From Streptomyces tardus (GTDB taxonomy: Bacteria > Actinomycetota > Actinomycetes > Streptomycetales > Streptomycetaceae): a DNA stretch of 64,000 bases. Shown one piece after another: positions 56,598 to 64,000 of this stretch. The notes under the pieces were generated by a model. It searched no databases and was not told the DNA's origin. It was given only the letters and a program-made list of their open reading frames with translations. The position numbers and the translations under genes are program-made. Numbering within the stretch: position 1 is the first letter of the stretch; each line of letters opens with the position of its first letter. The stretch lies in assembly GCF_018101125.2 (NCBI RefSeq), contig NZ_JAELVF020000001.1:2079068-2143067 (forward strand), written 5' to 3'.

Positions 56598-58136
56598 ATG
56601 AGCGTGCGTGACGACAGCCCGGTACCGCCCACCGCTCAGGACAAGGTCGCCTCGGCCGGGTCCGAGCTGATCGGCGGCCCGCTCGGCCGCCGGGCACTGA
56701 CCGGCACCAACTGGTGGACCCCGGTGCGGGTCGTGGCGCTGGTCGCGCTCGGCATGTTCGCGCTCGGCATGGTGCAGAAGCTGCCCTGCTACAACGGCGG
56801 TTGGTTCTTCGGGCAGGGCGCCCAGTACGTGAGCGCCTGCTACTCCGACATCCCGCACCTCTACACCGGACGCGGCTTCGCGGACGGCGCGGTGCCGTAC
56901 CTGGACAGCATCACCAAGTACAGCGGCGGGATGGAGTACCTCGAATACCCGGTGCTGACCGGGCTGTTCATGCAGGTGGCCGCCTGGCTGACGCCCGGAT
57001 CCGAGAACATGGTGCACGCCCAGCAGATGTACTGGCTGGTCAACGCCGGCATGCTGATGGCCTGCACCGCGCTGCTCGTCGTCTGTGTCGCCCGGGTGCA
57101 CCGGCGCAGGCCCTGGGACGCGCTGCTCGTCGCGCTGGCCCCCGCCTTCGCCCTGACCGCGACGATCAACTGGGATCTGCTGGCCGTCTCACTCACGGCC
57201 GCCGCGATGCTCGCCTGGTCCCGCAACCGCCCGGTGCTCTTCGGTGTGCTGCTCGGACTGGCCACCGCGGCCAAGCTCTACCCGGTGCTTCTGCTGGGCC
57301 CGTTGCTGCTGCTCTGCTGGCGGGCGGGGAAGTTCCGCGACTTCGGGCTCGCACTGGCCGGCACGGCCGGCGCCTGGCTCGCGACGAACGTACCGGTGAT
57401 GCTGGTCGCCTGGGACGGCTGGTCGAAGTTCTACTCCTTCAGCCAGGAACGCCCCGTCGACTTCGGTTCGATCTGGCTGATCATCTCCCAGCGCACGGGC
57501 GATCCACTGGAGAACGCCAACACCTACGGCACCGTGCTGATGCTGGTCGGCTGCGCCGGCATCGCGCTCCTGGCACTCACCGCGCCGCGTCGGCCGCGTT
57601 TTGCCCAGCTCGCGCTGCTGGTCGTGGCGCTCTTCATCCTCACCAACAAGGTCTACTCCCCCCAGTACGTGCTGTGGCTGATCCCGCTCGCCGCACTGGC
57701 CCGCCCGCGCTGGCGGGACTTCCTGATCTGGCAGACCTGCGAGGTCCTCTACTTCCTCGGGATCTGGTACTACCTGCTCTACAACCACGGCGGCGACAAC
57801 AACCACGGGCTGACCCCCGAGGCGTACCACCTCGCCATCGCCGCCCACATCCTCGGCACCCTGTACCTCTGCGGCGCCGTGGTCATGGACGCGATGCGAC
57901 CCGAGCGGGACTGCGTCCGCTGGGACGGTTCGGACGACCCCTCGGGCGGAGTGCTCGACCACACCCCCGACCGCTTCTCGCTCGCCGACCCGACGAAGAC
58001 CCCCTGGTACCCCGAAGGTAGCCACCCGGCAGGGGCCGACTCAGCGGCGGCAGCCGGTGCGACCGACCCGGAGAGCCACGGAGGCCGGGACGAGCGGCCG
58101 ATGACCGTCCGCTGGGGCACGACCCCGGCGCCCTGA
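56598..58136 (+). CDS. GT87/DUF2029-type membrane glycosyltransferase-like protein
   Basis: Polytopic membrane protein of 512 aa with about twelve TM helices. Conserved segments fit the mannosyltransferase-like GT87 family (CYSDIPHLYTGRGFADGAVPYLD, EYLEYPVLTGLFMQ; each quoted in part), including an acidic pair in the first outer loop. The family adds sugars from polyprenyl carriers in cell-wall assembly; the actual acceptor here is unknown. The C-terminal 80 residues are soluble and disordered. ATG 56598 is preferred (AAGGCAGG upstream); ATG 56589 is in frame three codons earlier. Confidence 0.82.
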   Translation: MSVRDDSPVPPTAQDKVASAGSELIGGPLGRRALTGTNWWTPVRVVALVALGMFALGMVQKLPCYNGGWFFGQGAQYVSACYSDIPHLYTGRGFADGAVPYLDSITKYSGGMEYLEYPVLTGLFMQVAAWLTPGSENMVHAQQMYWLVNAGMLMACTALLVVCVARVHRRRPWDALLVALAPAFALTATINWDLLAVSLTAAAMLAWSRNRPVLFGVLLGLATAAKLYPVLLLGPLLLLCWRAGKFRDFGLALAGTAGAWLATNVPVMLVAWDGWSKFYSFSQERPVDFGSIWLIISQRTGDPLENANTYGTVLMLVGCAGIALLALTAPRRPRFAQLALLVVALFILTNKVYSPQYVLWLIPLAALARPRWRDFLIWQTCEVLYFLGIWYYLLYNHGGDNNHGLTPEAYHLAIAAHILGTLYLCGAVVMDAMRPERDCVRWDGSDDPSGGVLDHTPDRFSLADPTKTPWYPEGSHPAGADSAAAAGATDPESHGGRDERPMTVRWGTTPAP

Positions 58137-58190
58137 CCCCCGCGGCGCCCCAGCTTCCCGGCCACACCCCCGCCGTCAGGCCTCCGCGCT

Positions 58191-58230
58191 CTCCCGTGCT
58201 CTCCCGTGCTCTCCCGTGCTCTCCCGTGCG
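58191..58230. repeat. 10-bp tandem repeat, four units
   Basis: CTCCCGTGCT repeated four times (58191-58230, final base of the last unit different), 30 bp upstream of a parS site. Confidence 0.93.
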
Positions 58231-58260
58231 AACGTCTCAACTCCGACGCCAGGGCGGCCT

Positions 58261-58274
58261 GTTTCACGTGAAAC
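58261..58274. other. parS: parS site (ParB-binding)
   Basis: GTTTCACGTGAAAC, perfect consensus, extended by symmetric flanking T/A to 16 bp. Located between the GT87-type gene and the MFS gene. Confidence 0.95.
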
Positions 58275-58384
58275 AGCATCCAGGAACCCTCGATTCCGCC
58301 TCCCGCACGCGACCCCGGCGTCGCACCTCGCACCAACCGGATGCCACGATCCACGCTCCGCCTGTGATCTGCGAAGCTGCTCGC

Positions 58385-59689
58385 ATGGCTGAGGCGCGCA
58401 CCGGTTCGATCAACGACGCCCGCACACTTCTGCACTTCCGCGACTTCCGTCGCCTGCTGGCCGTCCGTCTCACCTCTCAACTCTCCGACGGCATCTATCA
58501 GGTGGCGCTCGCCGGCTATGTCGTCTTCTCGCCGGAGAGCGAGACCTCGCCCGGTGCGATCGCCGCCGCGATGGCCGTCCTGCTGCTGCCCTACTCGCTT
58601 CTCGGCCCGTTCGTCGGCGTCCTGCTCGACCGCTGGAAGCGCCGCCAGGTGCTCCTCTACGGCAATGTGCTGCGGGCGCTGTTCGCGGCAGCCACCGCCG
58701 CCCTGATCGTCGCCTCCGTGCCGACCTGGCTCTTCTATCTCTCCGCGCTCTGCGTCACCGCGGTCAACCGCTTCGTCCTCGCCGGGCTCTCCGCCTCGCT
58801 GCCACGCGTCGTGGACGAGGAACGGCTGGTCATCGCCAACTCGGTCTCCCCCACCGCGGGTACGCTCGCCGCCACCCTCGGGGGCGGTGTCGCCATCGCC
58901 ATCAGAGTCGTCAGCCCGGACGGAGCCGCCGCCGACGCCCTCGTCGTCCTGGCTGCTGCCGCGATCTATCTGCTGAGCGCCGCCGCCGCGCTGCGGCTCC
59001 AGCGCGAACAGCTCGGCCCCGACCCGTCGTTCCTCCAGCCGCGCCTGCGCGCCGCACTGACCGACACCGCTCGCGGGCTGCTCATGGGACTGCGTCATCT
59101 GCGTCGCCGTTCCGTCGCCGCGAAATCGCTGGCAGCGGTCACCCTGCTGCGCTTCTGCTACGGCGCGTTGACGGTGATGCTACTGATGCTGTGCCGCTAC
59201 GCCTGGAGCGACGACGTCTCCGACGGCATGGCGCTGCTGGGCGTGGCGCTCGGTCTCTCGGGCGTCGGCTTCTTCATCGCCGCCGTGATCACTCCCTGGG
59301 CCGCACAGCGGTTCGGCCGACTCGGCTACATGGCGCTCTGCGCCGCCGCAGCAGCGGTGTTGACGCTGGTGCTCGGCCTCCCGTTCCACCCTGCTTCCAT
59401 GCTGGCGGCAGCGTTCTTCGTGGGGATGGCCACCCAGAGCGCGAAGATCTGCACCGACACCGTCGTCCAGTCGGAGGTGGACGACGGTTTCCGCGGCCGG
59501 GTCTTCGCGCTCTACGACATGCTCTACAACGTCGCCTTCGTCGGCGCCGCCGCGGTGGCCGCGGTGATACTGCCGCCCGACGGCCGTTCCCCGATGCTGG
59601 TGGTGCTGGTCGCCGTGCTCTACGGCGCCACCGCACTGGCAGTACGCCGTTTCGCGCGCGACGACGGTGGCGAGCTCGCACGCAGCTGA
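58385..59689 (+). CDS. MFS transporter
   Basis: Major facilitator transporter of 434 aa with about twelve TM helices. It shows the N-terminal domain loop motif LLDRWKRRQVLLYGN (MFS motif A) after TM2 and a mirrored loop AQRFGRLGY in the second half. Substrate unknown. ATG 58385 gives the start MAEARTGSINDARTLLHF; the ribosome binding site is weak. It follows a parS site and is the first gene of the conserved MFS, LppU-like, cca group. Confidence 0.87.
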   Translation: MAEARTGSINDARTLLHFRDFRRLLAVRLTSQLSDGIYQVALAGYVVFSPESETSPGAIAAAMAVLLLPYSLLGPFVGVLLDRWKRRQVLLYGNVLRALFAAATAALIVASVPTWLFYLSALCVTAVNRFVLAGLSASLPRVVDEERLVIANSVSPTAGTLAATLGGGVAIAIRVVSPDGAAADALVVLAAAAIYLLSAAAALRLQREQLGPDPSFLQPRLRAALTDTARGLLMGLRHLRRRSVAAKSLAAVTLLRFCYGALTVMLLMLCRYAWSDDVSDGMALLGVALGLSGVGFFIAAVITPWAAQRFGRLGYMALCAAAAAVLTLVLGLPFHPASMLAAAFFVGMATQSAKICTDTVVQSEVDDGFRGRVFALYDMLYNVAFVGAAAVAAVILPPDGRSPMLVVLVAVLYGATALAVRRFARDDGGELARS

Positions 59690-60079
59690 TGGGACCGGGA
59701 CAGACGCCGCCCCTCGTCCGTACGGCCAGCGGTCTCATCTGTGTGTCATGTGCATCAGCACTGTCACAGCCCTTGCCGCCGCCTGCCCAACTGTCAGTGG
59801 CTGCGGCTAGGTTACGAACGTCCGTCGGACCCCCGGCGTGCGCGGCCAGAGAGCAGTTTCTGCTTCTGTGCCCAACTGCCTTGCGGAGAAAGGGGGTTCA
59901 CCCGGTGGAGAAGTGCGCGGCCCGCCAGTGGCCGAGCCCCTCTCGCGTCCTGGAGGACCCTGCCTCTCCGCTGCCCAACTCCGCTCGCTAGCTTTGCGCT
60001 TCGAACATGCGCGGCGCGTACCGAACACGGACGCGTACCGAGCACCAGCGCGTACAGAACACCACAGGGGGAACCACCC
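59690..60079. other. Intergenic region upstream of lppU-like gene
   Basis: 390 bp. It contains a possible very small ORF at 59905-59991 (28 aa; GGAGAAAGGGGG 8 nt before GTG) and a stretch of degenerate repeats (gcgcgtaccgaacac-type, about 60008-60062) just before the lppU-like gene. A TAGGTT hexamer at about 59810 could be a -10 box. Confidence 0.5.
59905..59991 (+). CDS. Possible 28-aa small ORF
   Basis: GTG start with an exceptionally good ribosome binding site GGAGAAAGGGGG (59885-59896). The product begins [19 protein letters not shown] and has no TM helix or known motif. It might be a leader or simply an upstream element of the lppU-like transcript. Support is only the ribosome binding site. 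Confidence 0.25.
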   Translation: MEKCAARQWPSPSRVLEDPASPLPNSAR

Positions 60080-60631
60080 ATGTCCGTACCTCCTCCGCCC
60101 CCGGGCGGATTCCCGCAGGGCAACCAGCCCGGCCAGCCCTACGGCGGTCAGCCCGGGCAGCCCCCGCAGGGCGGTATGCCGCCCCAGGGTGGCGGCTACG
60201 GCTACCCGCAGCAGGGCGGCCAGCCTCCTTACGGCCAGCCGTACGGCCAGCCCGGCGCACCCCAGGGCGGGATACCCGGGCAGCAGCCTCCGCAGCAGAG
60301 CTCGCCGTGGGAGAAGTTCAAGAAGATCAAGACGATCGTCGTCGGCATCGTCGTCGTGGCAGGTCTCAGTCTCGCCGCCTACGGCTTCCTGACCAAGGAC
60401 GACGCCGAGGACGTCGCTGCCGGCGACTGCCTCAGGAACACCGGCTCCAACAGTGAACCCGACATCGAGAAGCTCGACTGCTCGGACTCGGAGGCCACCC
60501 ACAAGGTGCTGAAGAAGATCGAGGGCAGCTCGCTGAGCTTCTCGTGCAACAGCGTCGAGGGCACCGTCACCAGCTACACCCAGCAGAAGAAGGGCGATTC
60601 CTTCGTCCTCTGCCTGGGCCCTGCCAAGTAA
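60080..60631 (+). CDS. lppU: LppU-family membrane-anchored protein
   Basis: Protein of 183 aa with a cytosolic Gly/Pro/Gln-rich tail ([20 protein letters not shown], about residues 4-75), one TM helix (about 83-104: [20 protein letters not shown]), and a small outer domain with four conserved cysteines (CLRNTG, LDCSDSE, FSCNS, LCLG) probably forming two disulfides. It matches the streptomycete LppU/SCO3897 family of unknown function. GGGGGAA precedes ATG 60080. The Gln/Pro tail resembles that of other septation- or secretion-related actinobacterial proteins, but no function is inferred. Confidence 0.82.
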   Translation: MSVPPPPPGGFPQGNQPGQPYGGQPGQPPQGGMPPQGGGYGYPQQGGQPPYGQPYGQPGAPQGGIPGQQPPQQSSPWEKFKKIKTIVVGIVVVAGLSLAAYGFLTKDDAEDVAAGDCLRNTGSNSEPDIEKLDCSDSEATHKVLKKIEGSSLSFSCNSVEGTVTSYTQQKKGDSFVLCLGPAK

Positions 60632-60650
60632 CGGCAGCCGACCACTGACC

Positions 60651-60670
60651 GGCCCGCGCTCCTGCGGGCC
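60651..60670 (+). terminator. Terminator of lppU-like gene
   Basis: GGCCCGC/GCGGGCC 7-bp stem with a 6-nt loop, 20 bp after the stop, with further partial pairing (CCACTG/CAGTGG) outside. Confidence 0.6.
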
Positions 60671-60740
60671 CAGTGGACGGACGATGCCGTCGCGACCGGC
60701 AGCCTCAACCCGCCCGACCGAGGCCGGCCGAGCGACAACC

Positions 60741-60770
60741 GGGGGTGTGTTTCACGTGAAACACACCCCC
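60741..60770. other. parS: parS site within a 30-bp perfect palindrome
   Basis: The parS core GTTTCACGTGAAAC is at 60749-60762. It is extended symmetrically by GGGGGTGT and ACACCCCC to a 30-bp perfect palindrome. The site lies between the convergent lppU-like and cca genes, where it could also act as a terminator hairpin. Confidence 0.95.
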
Positions 60771-60795
60771 GGTTCGCATGCGGTCGCGGCGGAGC

Positions 60796-62367
60796 TCAGT
60801 CCTCCTGCGCCGCCCACCACTTCCTGAGCGCGGCCACCGCTTCGTCCTCCGTCATCGGCCCTTCCTCGAGCCGCAGCTCCAGCATGTGCCGATACGCCTG
60901 GCCCACCATCGGCCCCGGACCCACACCCAGCAGTTCCATGATCTGGTTGCCGTCCAGAGCGGGTCGGATGGCGTCCAGCTCCTCCTGCTCCTGGAGCCGG
61001 GAGATGCGCTCCTCCAGACCGTCGTACGCGCGCGACAACGCGCTCGCCTTGCGCCTGTTGCGCGTGGTGCAGTCCGAACGCGTCAACTTGTGGAGCCGGT
61101 CGAGCAGCGGGCCCGCGTCCCGCACGTAGCGGCGCACCGCCGAGTCCGTCCATTCGCCCGCGCCGTAGCCGTGGAAGCGCAGGTGCAGCTCCACCAGCCG
61201 CGACACATCCCTGATCAGCTCGTTCGGGTACTTGAGCGCGACCATCCGCTTCTTGGTCAACTTCGCGCCGACCACCTCATGGTGGTGGAAGGAGACTCGG
61301 CCGTCCTTCTCGAAGCGCCGCGTCTTCGGCTTGCCGATGTCGTGGAGCAGCGCAGCCAGTCGCAACGTGAGATCGGGGCCGTTCTCCTCCAGGTCCATCG
61401 CCTGTTCCAGAACGATCAGGGAGTGTTCGTACACGTCCTTGTGGCGGTGGTGCTCGTCGCGCTCCAGTCGCAGTGCCGGGATCTCCGGCACCACGCGTTG
61501 CGCGAGGCCGGTGTCGACCAGCAGTGCGAGGCCCTTGCGCGGATGTGCCGCCAGCAGCAGCTTGTTCAGCTCGTCGCGCACCCGCTCCGCGGAGACGATG
61601 TCCAGCCGGTCGGCCATCTCCGTCATCGCGGCGACGACCGGTTCGGCGACCGTGAAGTCCAGCTGGGCCGCGAAGCGTGCAGCCCGCATCATCCTCAGCG
61701 GGTCGTCGGAGAACGACTCCTCCGGCGTACCGGGTGTACGCAGCACCTTTTCGGCCAGATCCCGCAAGCCGCCGTGCGGGTCGACGAACTGCTTCCCCGG
61801 CAACGCCACAGCCATGGCGTTCACCGTGAAGTCGCGGCGAACCAGATCCTCCTCGATCGAGTCGCCGTAGGAGACCTCGGGCTTCCGCGAGACCCGGTCG
61901 TACGCCTCGGACCGGTACGTCGTCACCTCGATCTGATAGGTGGTCGCCTCCCCGTCGCTCCCGTCGCCCTCCCCGTCGCCTCCGCCGCCTGCGGCTTTCT
62001 GGCAGCCCACGGTGCCGAAGGCGATGCCCACCTCCCAGACCGCGTCGGCCCACGGCCGGACGATGCGCAGCACATCTTCGGGGCGGGCGTCGGTGGTGAA
62101 GTCGAGATCATTGCCGAGCCGGCCGAGCAGTGCGTCGCGCACTGAGCCGCCGACCAGCGCGAGCGAGAAGCCTGCCCGCTCGAAGCGGCGCGCGAGCTCG
62201 TCGGCGACCGGTGCAACCCGCAGCAGTTCGGTCACCGCCTGCTGCTGCACGGCGCTGAGCTCGCTGCTCCCGGGAGCCGGCGCTGCACCGTCACCCGCAC
62301 TCCGCTCGGTGTCCCGGTGGTCTGAATTCTCGGCGTTCTCGGGCTGGCCCGTCTTGGCGTTCGACAC
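60796..62367 (-). CDS. cca: CCA tRNA nucleotidyltransferase
   Basis: Adds or repairs the 3' CCA end of tRNAs; 523 aa. The nucleotidyltransferase head has LVGGSVRDALLGR and the metal site DLDFTTDARPEDV (GG, DxD), then RRDFTVNAMAV and EDDPLRMMRAARFA-like SDDPLRMMRAARFA. A C-terminal HD domain (AALLHDIGKPKTRRF) is present, as in actinobacterial CCA enzymes. A Gly/Asp-rich insert (about residues 155-175: GGGGDGEGDGSDGE) lies within the head. GTG 62367 is chosen because it begins a standard disordered head; the frame extends further upstream without a conserved start. It is divergent from the DUF6049 gene. Confidence 0.95.
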   Translation of the reverse strand: MSNAKTGQPENAENSDHRDTERSAGDGAAPAPGSSELSAVQQQAVTELLRVAPVADELARRFERAGFSLALVGGSVRDALLGRLGNDLDFTTDARPEDVLRIVRPWADAVWEVGIAFGTVGCQKAAGGGGDGEGDGSDGEATTYQIEVTTYRSEAYDRVSRKPEVSYGDSIEEDLVRRDFTVNAMAVALPGKQFVDPHGGLRDLAEKVLRTPGTPEESFSDDPLRMMRAARFAAQLDFTVAEPVVAAMTEMADRLDIVSAERVRDELNKLLLAAHPRKGLALLVDTGLAQRVVPEIPALRLERDEHHRHKDVYEHSLIVLEQAMDLEENGPDLTLRLAALLHDIGKPKTRRFEKDGRVSFHHHEVVGAKLTKKRMVALKYPNELIRDVSRLVELHLRFHGYGAGEWTDSAVRRYVRDAGPLLDRLHKLTRSDCTTRNRRKASALSRAYDGLEERISRLQEQEELDAIRPALDGNQIMELLGVGPGPMVGQAYRHMLELRLEEGPMTEDEAVAALRKWWAAQED

Positions 62368-62471
62368 AGCAGAAGAGCCTACGTGGCCGGTTGCCGCACC
62401 TCTGCACGCAGCGGTGCCGAACCCGTCGGCGGCACCGGTGCACAACCTGCCGCCCGGTGACGGTGGGCGAC

Positions 62472-62485
62472 GATTCACGTGAAAC
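62472..62485. other. parS: Near-consensus parS site
   Basis: GATTCACGTGAAAC, one base (T to A at position 2) from the consensus, between cca and the DUF6049 gene. Such variants still bind ParB, usually with lower affinity. Confidence 0.75.
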
Positions 62486-62580
62486 ACTCCGCGGCACGCG
62501 CGGCCTGCGGCAATCGTTAGCATCTGCAGTGCGCAAGACCATCACCAGCACCAGCGCATCGACACAGGACGGACCAGCGC

Positions 62581-64000
62581 GTGGCCGAAGCGGCAAACAA
62601 GCACGGTACCTCTGGCGCGTCTGCCCGCAGGAGCCGATCACGTCGTACGACGACCCTGTGCGTGCTGGTACCGCTGATTCTCAGCACTCCCGGCGCGGTG
62701 ACTGCCGCACACGCCGACGCCCACCGTTCCGCACCCGGCACGCCCCTGCCTGCCGCACAGGGCGCCGCCCGGCAGGCAGGCACTCAGCCGACCGCACAGC
62801 AGGCCACGGTGCACCCCGCCGCGCAGAGCCGTCCGGGCGCACCGCACCGCCCGCAGAACGGCACCGGCTCACGCAGCGCCGAGGTCACGCTGAACACCGT
62901 GAGCCCCGCCGTACCCGACGCCGACGGCACGCTCACTCTGAGCGGCACTGCGACCAACCGCAGCCGCACCGCGCTCTCGGACGGCGAGATCGTCCTCTAC
63001 TCCGGCCAACGCCTCGCCTCGCGCAGCGCGATCGAGCAGGCGGGCAAGCGGACGGGCTTCCAACCGGGCCAGGAGGGCACCCGCGTCTCCGGCAAGGGCA
63101 CCACCGTCGAGGTCGACGACCTCCGCCCCGGTCAGACCCGGTCGTTCAGTCTGCGCGTGCCCGTCGAACGTCTGGGGATCGGCGACGACGGGGTCCACCA
63201 GCTCAGCGTGACGCTCACCGGCCAGAGCCGGGCGGAACCGTACGAGCACGTCCTCGGGGTCTCCCGCACCTTCCTGCCGCAGTACGGCGGCTCGGGCAGC
63301 GAGACGGACATGACCTTCGTCTGGCCTTTGATCTCCGGTTCGCACCTCACCGCCCGCACCGAGTCCGACCGGCGCCAGACGCCCGTCTTCCGTGACGACC
63401 GGCTGGCGAAGGAGATCGCACCCGGCGGCCGGCTGGAGCAGCTGGTCGCGCTCGGCAAGAACCTGCCGGTGAGCTGGGTCGTCGACCCCGATCTGCTGGC
63501 CTCGGTCGACGCGATGACCAAGCCGTACAAGGTCGAGACGCCCGAAGGCGTCGTCTCCGGCGAGACCAGGTCCAACGCGGACGCCAGGCGCTGGCTGAAC
63601 GACCTCCAGGAGGCCGTCGAGGACAAGGAGGTCGTGGCGCTGCCGTTCGGCGACCCCGACCTCGCCGCGCTGGCCCACCACGGCAAGAAGGTCAGCGGCA
63701 CCCTGGGACATCTGCGCCCGGCGACCGACGGAGCGCGCAAGACCGTCGAGACGATCCTGCACACCACGCCGAACACCGACTTCGCCTGGCCGATCGAGGG
63801 CGCCATCGACCCGTCGGTCGTCTCGGTCGCCACCTCGGGCGGCGCACGCTCCATCCTGACCCGCAGCGACAGCCTCCGGGAGACGGACGGGCTGTCCTAC
63901 ACCCCGAGCGCCGCCCGTCCGATCGGCGGCGGCGTGACGGCGGTGTCGGCCGACGCCCGGCTCTCCAGGATGTTCCGCGACGACATGACGAGCGCGGAGA
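62581..64000 (+). CDS. DUF6049-family secreted protein, partial (runs off the window)
   Basis: The first 473 codons of a long gene that is open to the window edge. It begins VAEAANKHGTSGASARRSRS with a signal-type hydrophobic stretch (TTTLCVLVPLILSTPGAVTA, about residues 25-45). An Ala/Pro/Gln-rich linker follows, then beta-rich sequence (AEVTLNTVSPAVPDADGTLTLSG, quoted in part; TFVWPLISGSHLTARTE, LPVSWVVDPDLL). The pattern matches actinobacterial DUF6049, large extracytoplasmic membrane-anchored proteins often encoded directly upstream of murJ, which would be beyond this window. GTG 62581 follows GGACGGACC. Confidence 0.85.
   Translation, partial: MAEAANKHGTSGASARRSRSRRTTTLCVLVPLILSTPGAVTAAHADAHRSAPGTPLPAAQGAARQAGTQPTAQQATVHPAAQSRPGAPHRPQNGTGSRSAEVTLNTVSPAVPDADGTLTLSGTATNRSRTALSDGEIVLYSGQRLASRSAIEQAGKRTGFQPGQEGTRVSGKGTTVEVDDLRPGQTRSFSLRVPVERLGIGDDGVHQLSVTLTGQSRAEPYEHVLGVSRTFLPQYGGSGSETDMTFVWPLISGSHLTARTESDRRQTPVFRDDRLAKEIAPGGRLEQLVALGKNLPVSWVVDPDLLASVDAMTKPYKVETPEGVVSGETRSNADARRWLNDLQEAVEDKEVVALPFGDPDLAALAHHGKKVSGTLGHLRPATDGARKTVETILHTTPNTDFAWPIEGAIDPSVVSVATSGGARSILTRSDSLRETDGLSYTPSAARPIGGGVTAVSADARLSRMFRDDMTSAE

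Overview
This 64 kb window is chromosomal DNA from a high-GC actinomycete, almost certainly Streptomyces or a close relative. The evidence is the very high G+C at third codon positions, frequent GTG starts, the sporulation gene ssgA, a single-chain CydCD exporter, a FemX-type peptidoglycan branching enzyme and Ino1. Three perfect and one near-perfect parS sites (GTTTCACGTGAAAC) place the window in the origin-proximal part of the chromosome. Most genes are conserved core genes. No tRNA, rRNA, CRISPR array, insertion sequence, integrase or biosynthetic cluster was recognised.

Layout. 0-5 kb: a HAD phosphatase, a small secreted protein and a fused SecDF. 5-13 kb: a minus-strand cytochrome bd block (cydA, cydB, cydCD) with a 16-bp Rex-type operator in front of cydA, followed by a HisC-like aminotransferase. 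13-18 kb: a LacI regulator, a metallophosphatase, a two-TM protein with repeated FSSP motifs, a cupin/zinc-ribbon protein and a 2-deoxyribosyltransferase-like protein. 18-27 kb: thiC with its TPP riboswitch, a YibE/F membrane protein, ssgA (with no IclR gene beside it), DUF5326, cupin, holin-like, LMW-PTP, cystathionine lyase-like and Nudix genes. 27-32 kb: a two-gene unit of a flavohaemoglobin-like protein and a PNPOx-fold protein, then a GNAT gene. 32-38 kb: a class A PBP, divergent from padR-ino1, with a 21-bp palindrome in front of padR. 37-46 kb: an alanine-racemase-like gene, femX, a small membrane protein, the rpsF-ssb-rpsR-rplI operon, a MATE exporter and dnaB, with DnaA-box-like 9-mers upstream of dnaB.

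46-58 kb is the accessory part. It holds an orphan SMI1/KNR4 protein, a small TTA-containing membrane gene beside an AT-richer stretch with several palindromes, an anthrone-oxygenase-family protein divergent from an AraC regulator (two perfect DnaA boxes between them), and a Ser/Thr kinase. The kinase loses its membrane anchor in a highly unusual structure: two back-to-back perfect inverted repeats (344-bp arms with an 8-bp loop, then 315-bp arms with no loop) at 50966-52441, running into a methyltransferase gene. A TauE exporter, a headless LacI remnant beside a PfkB sugar kinase, and a GT87-type membrane protein follow. 58-64 kb returns to core genes: MFS, LppU-like, cca, and a DUF6049 gene that runs off the window, with parS sites in the intergenic regions.

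The strongest points for a second look are the double palindrome (a real fold-back rearrangement or an assembly artefact), the DnaA-box clusters outside oriC, the PadR-type operator linked to inositol synthesis, the missing ssgR, and the thiC 3' remnant at 18.1 kb. I did not find a convincing new multi-gene system.
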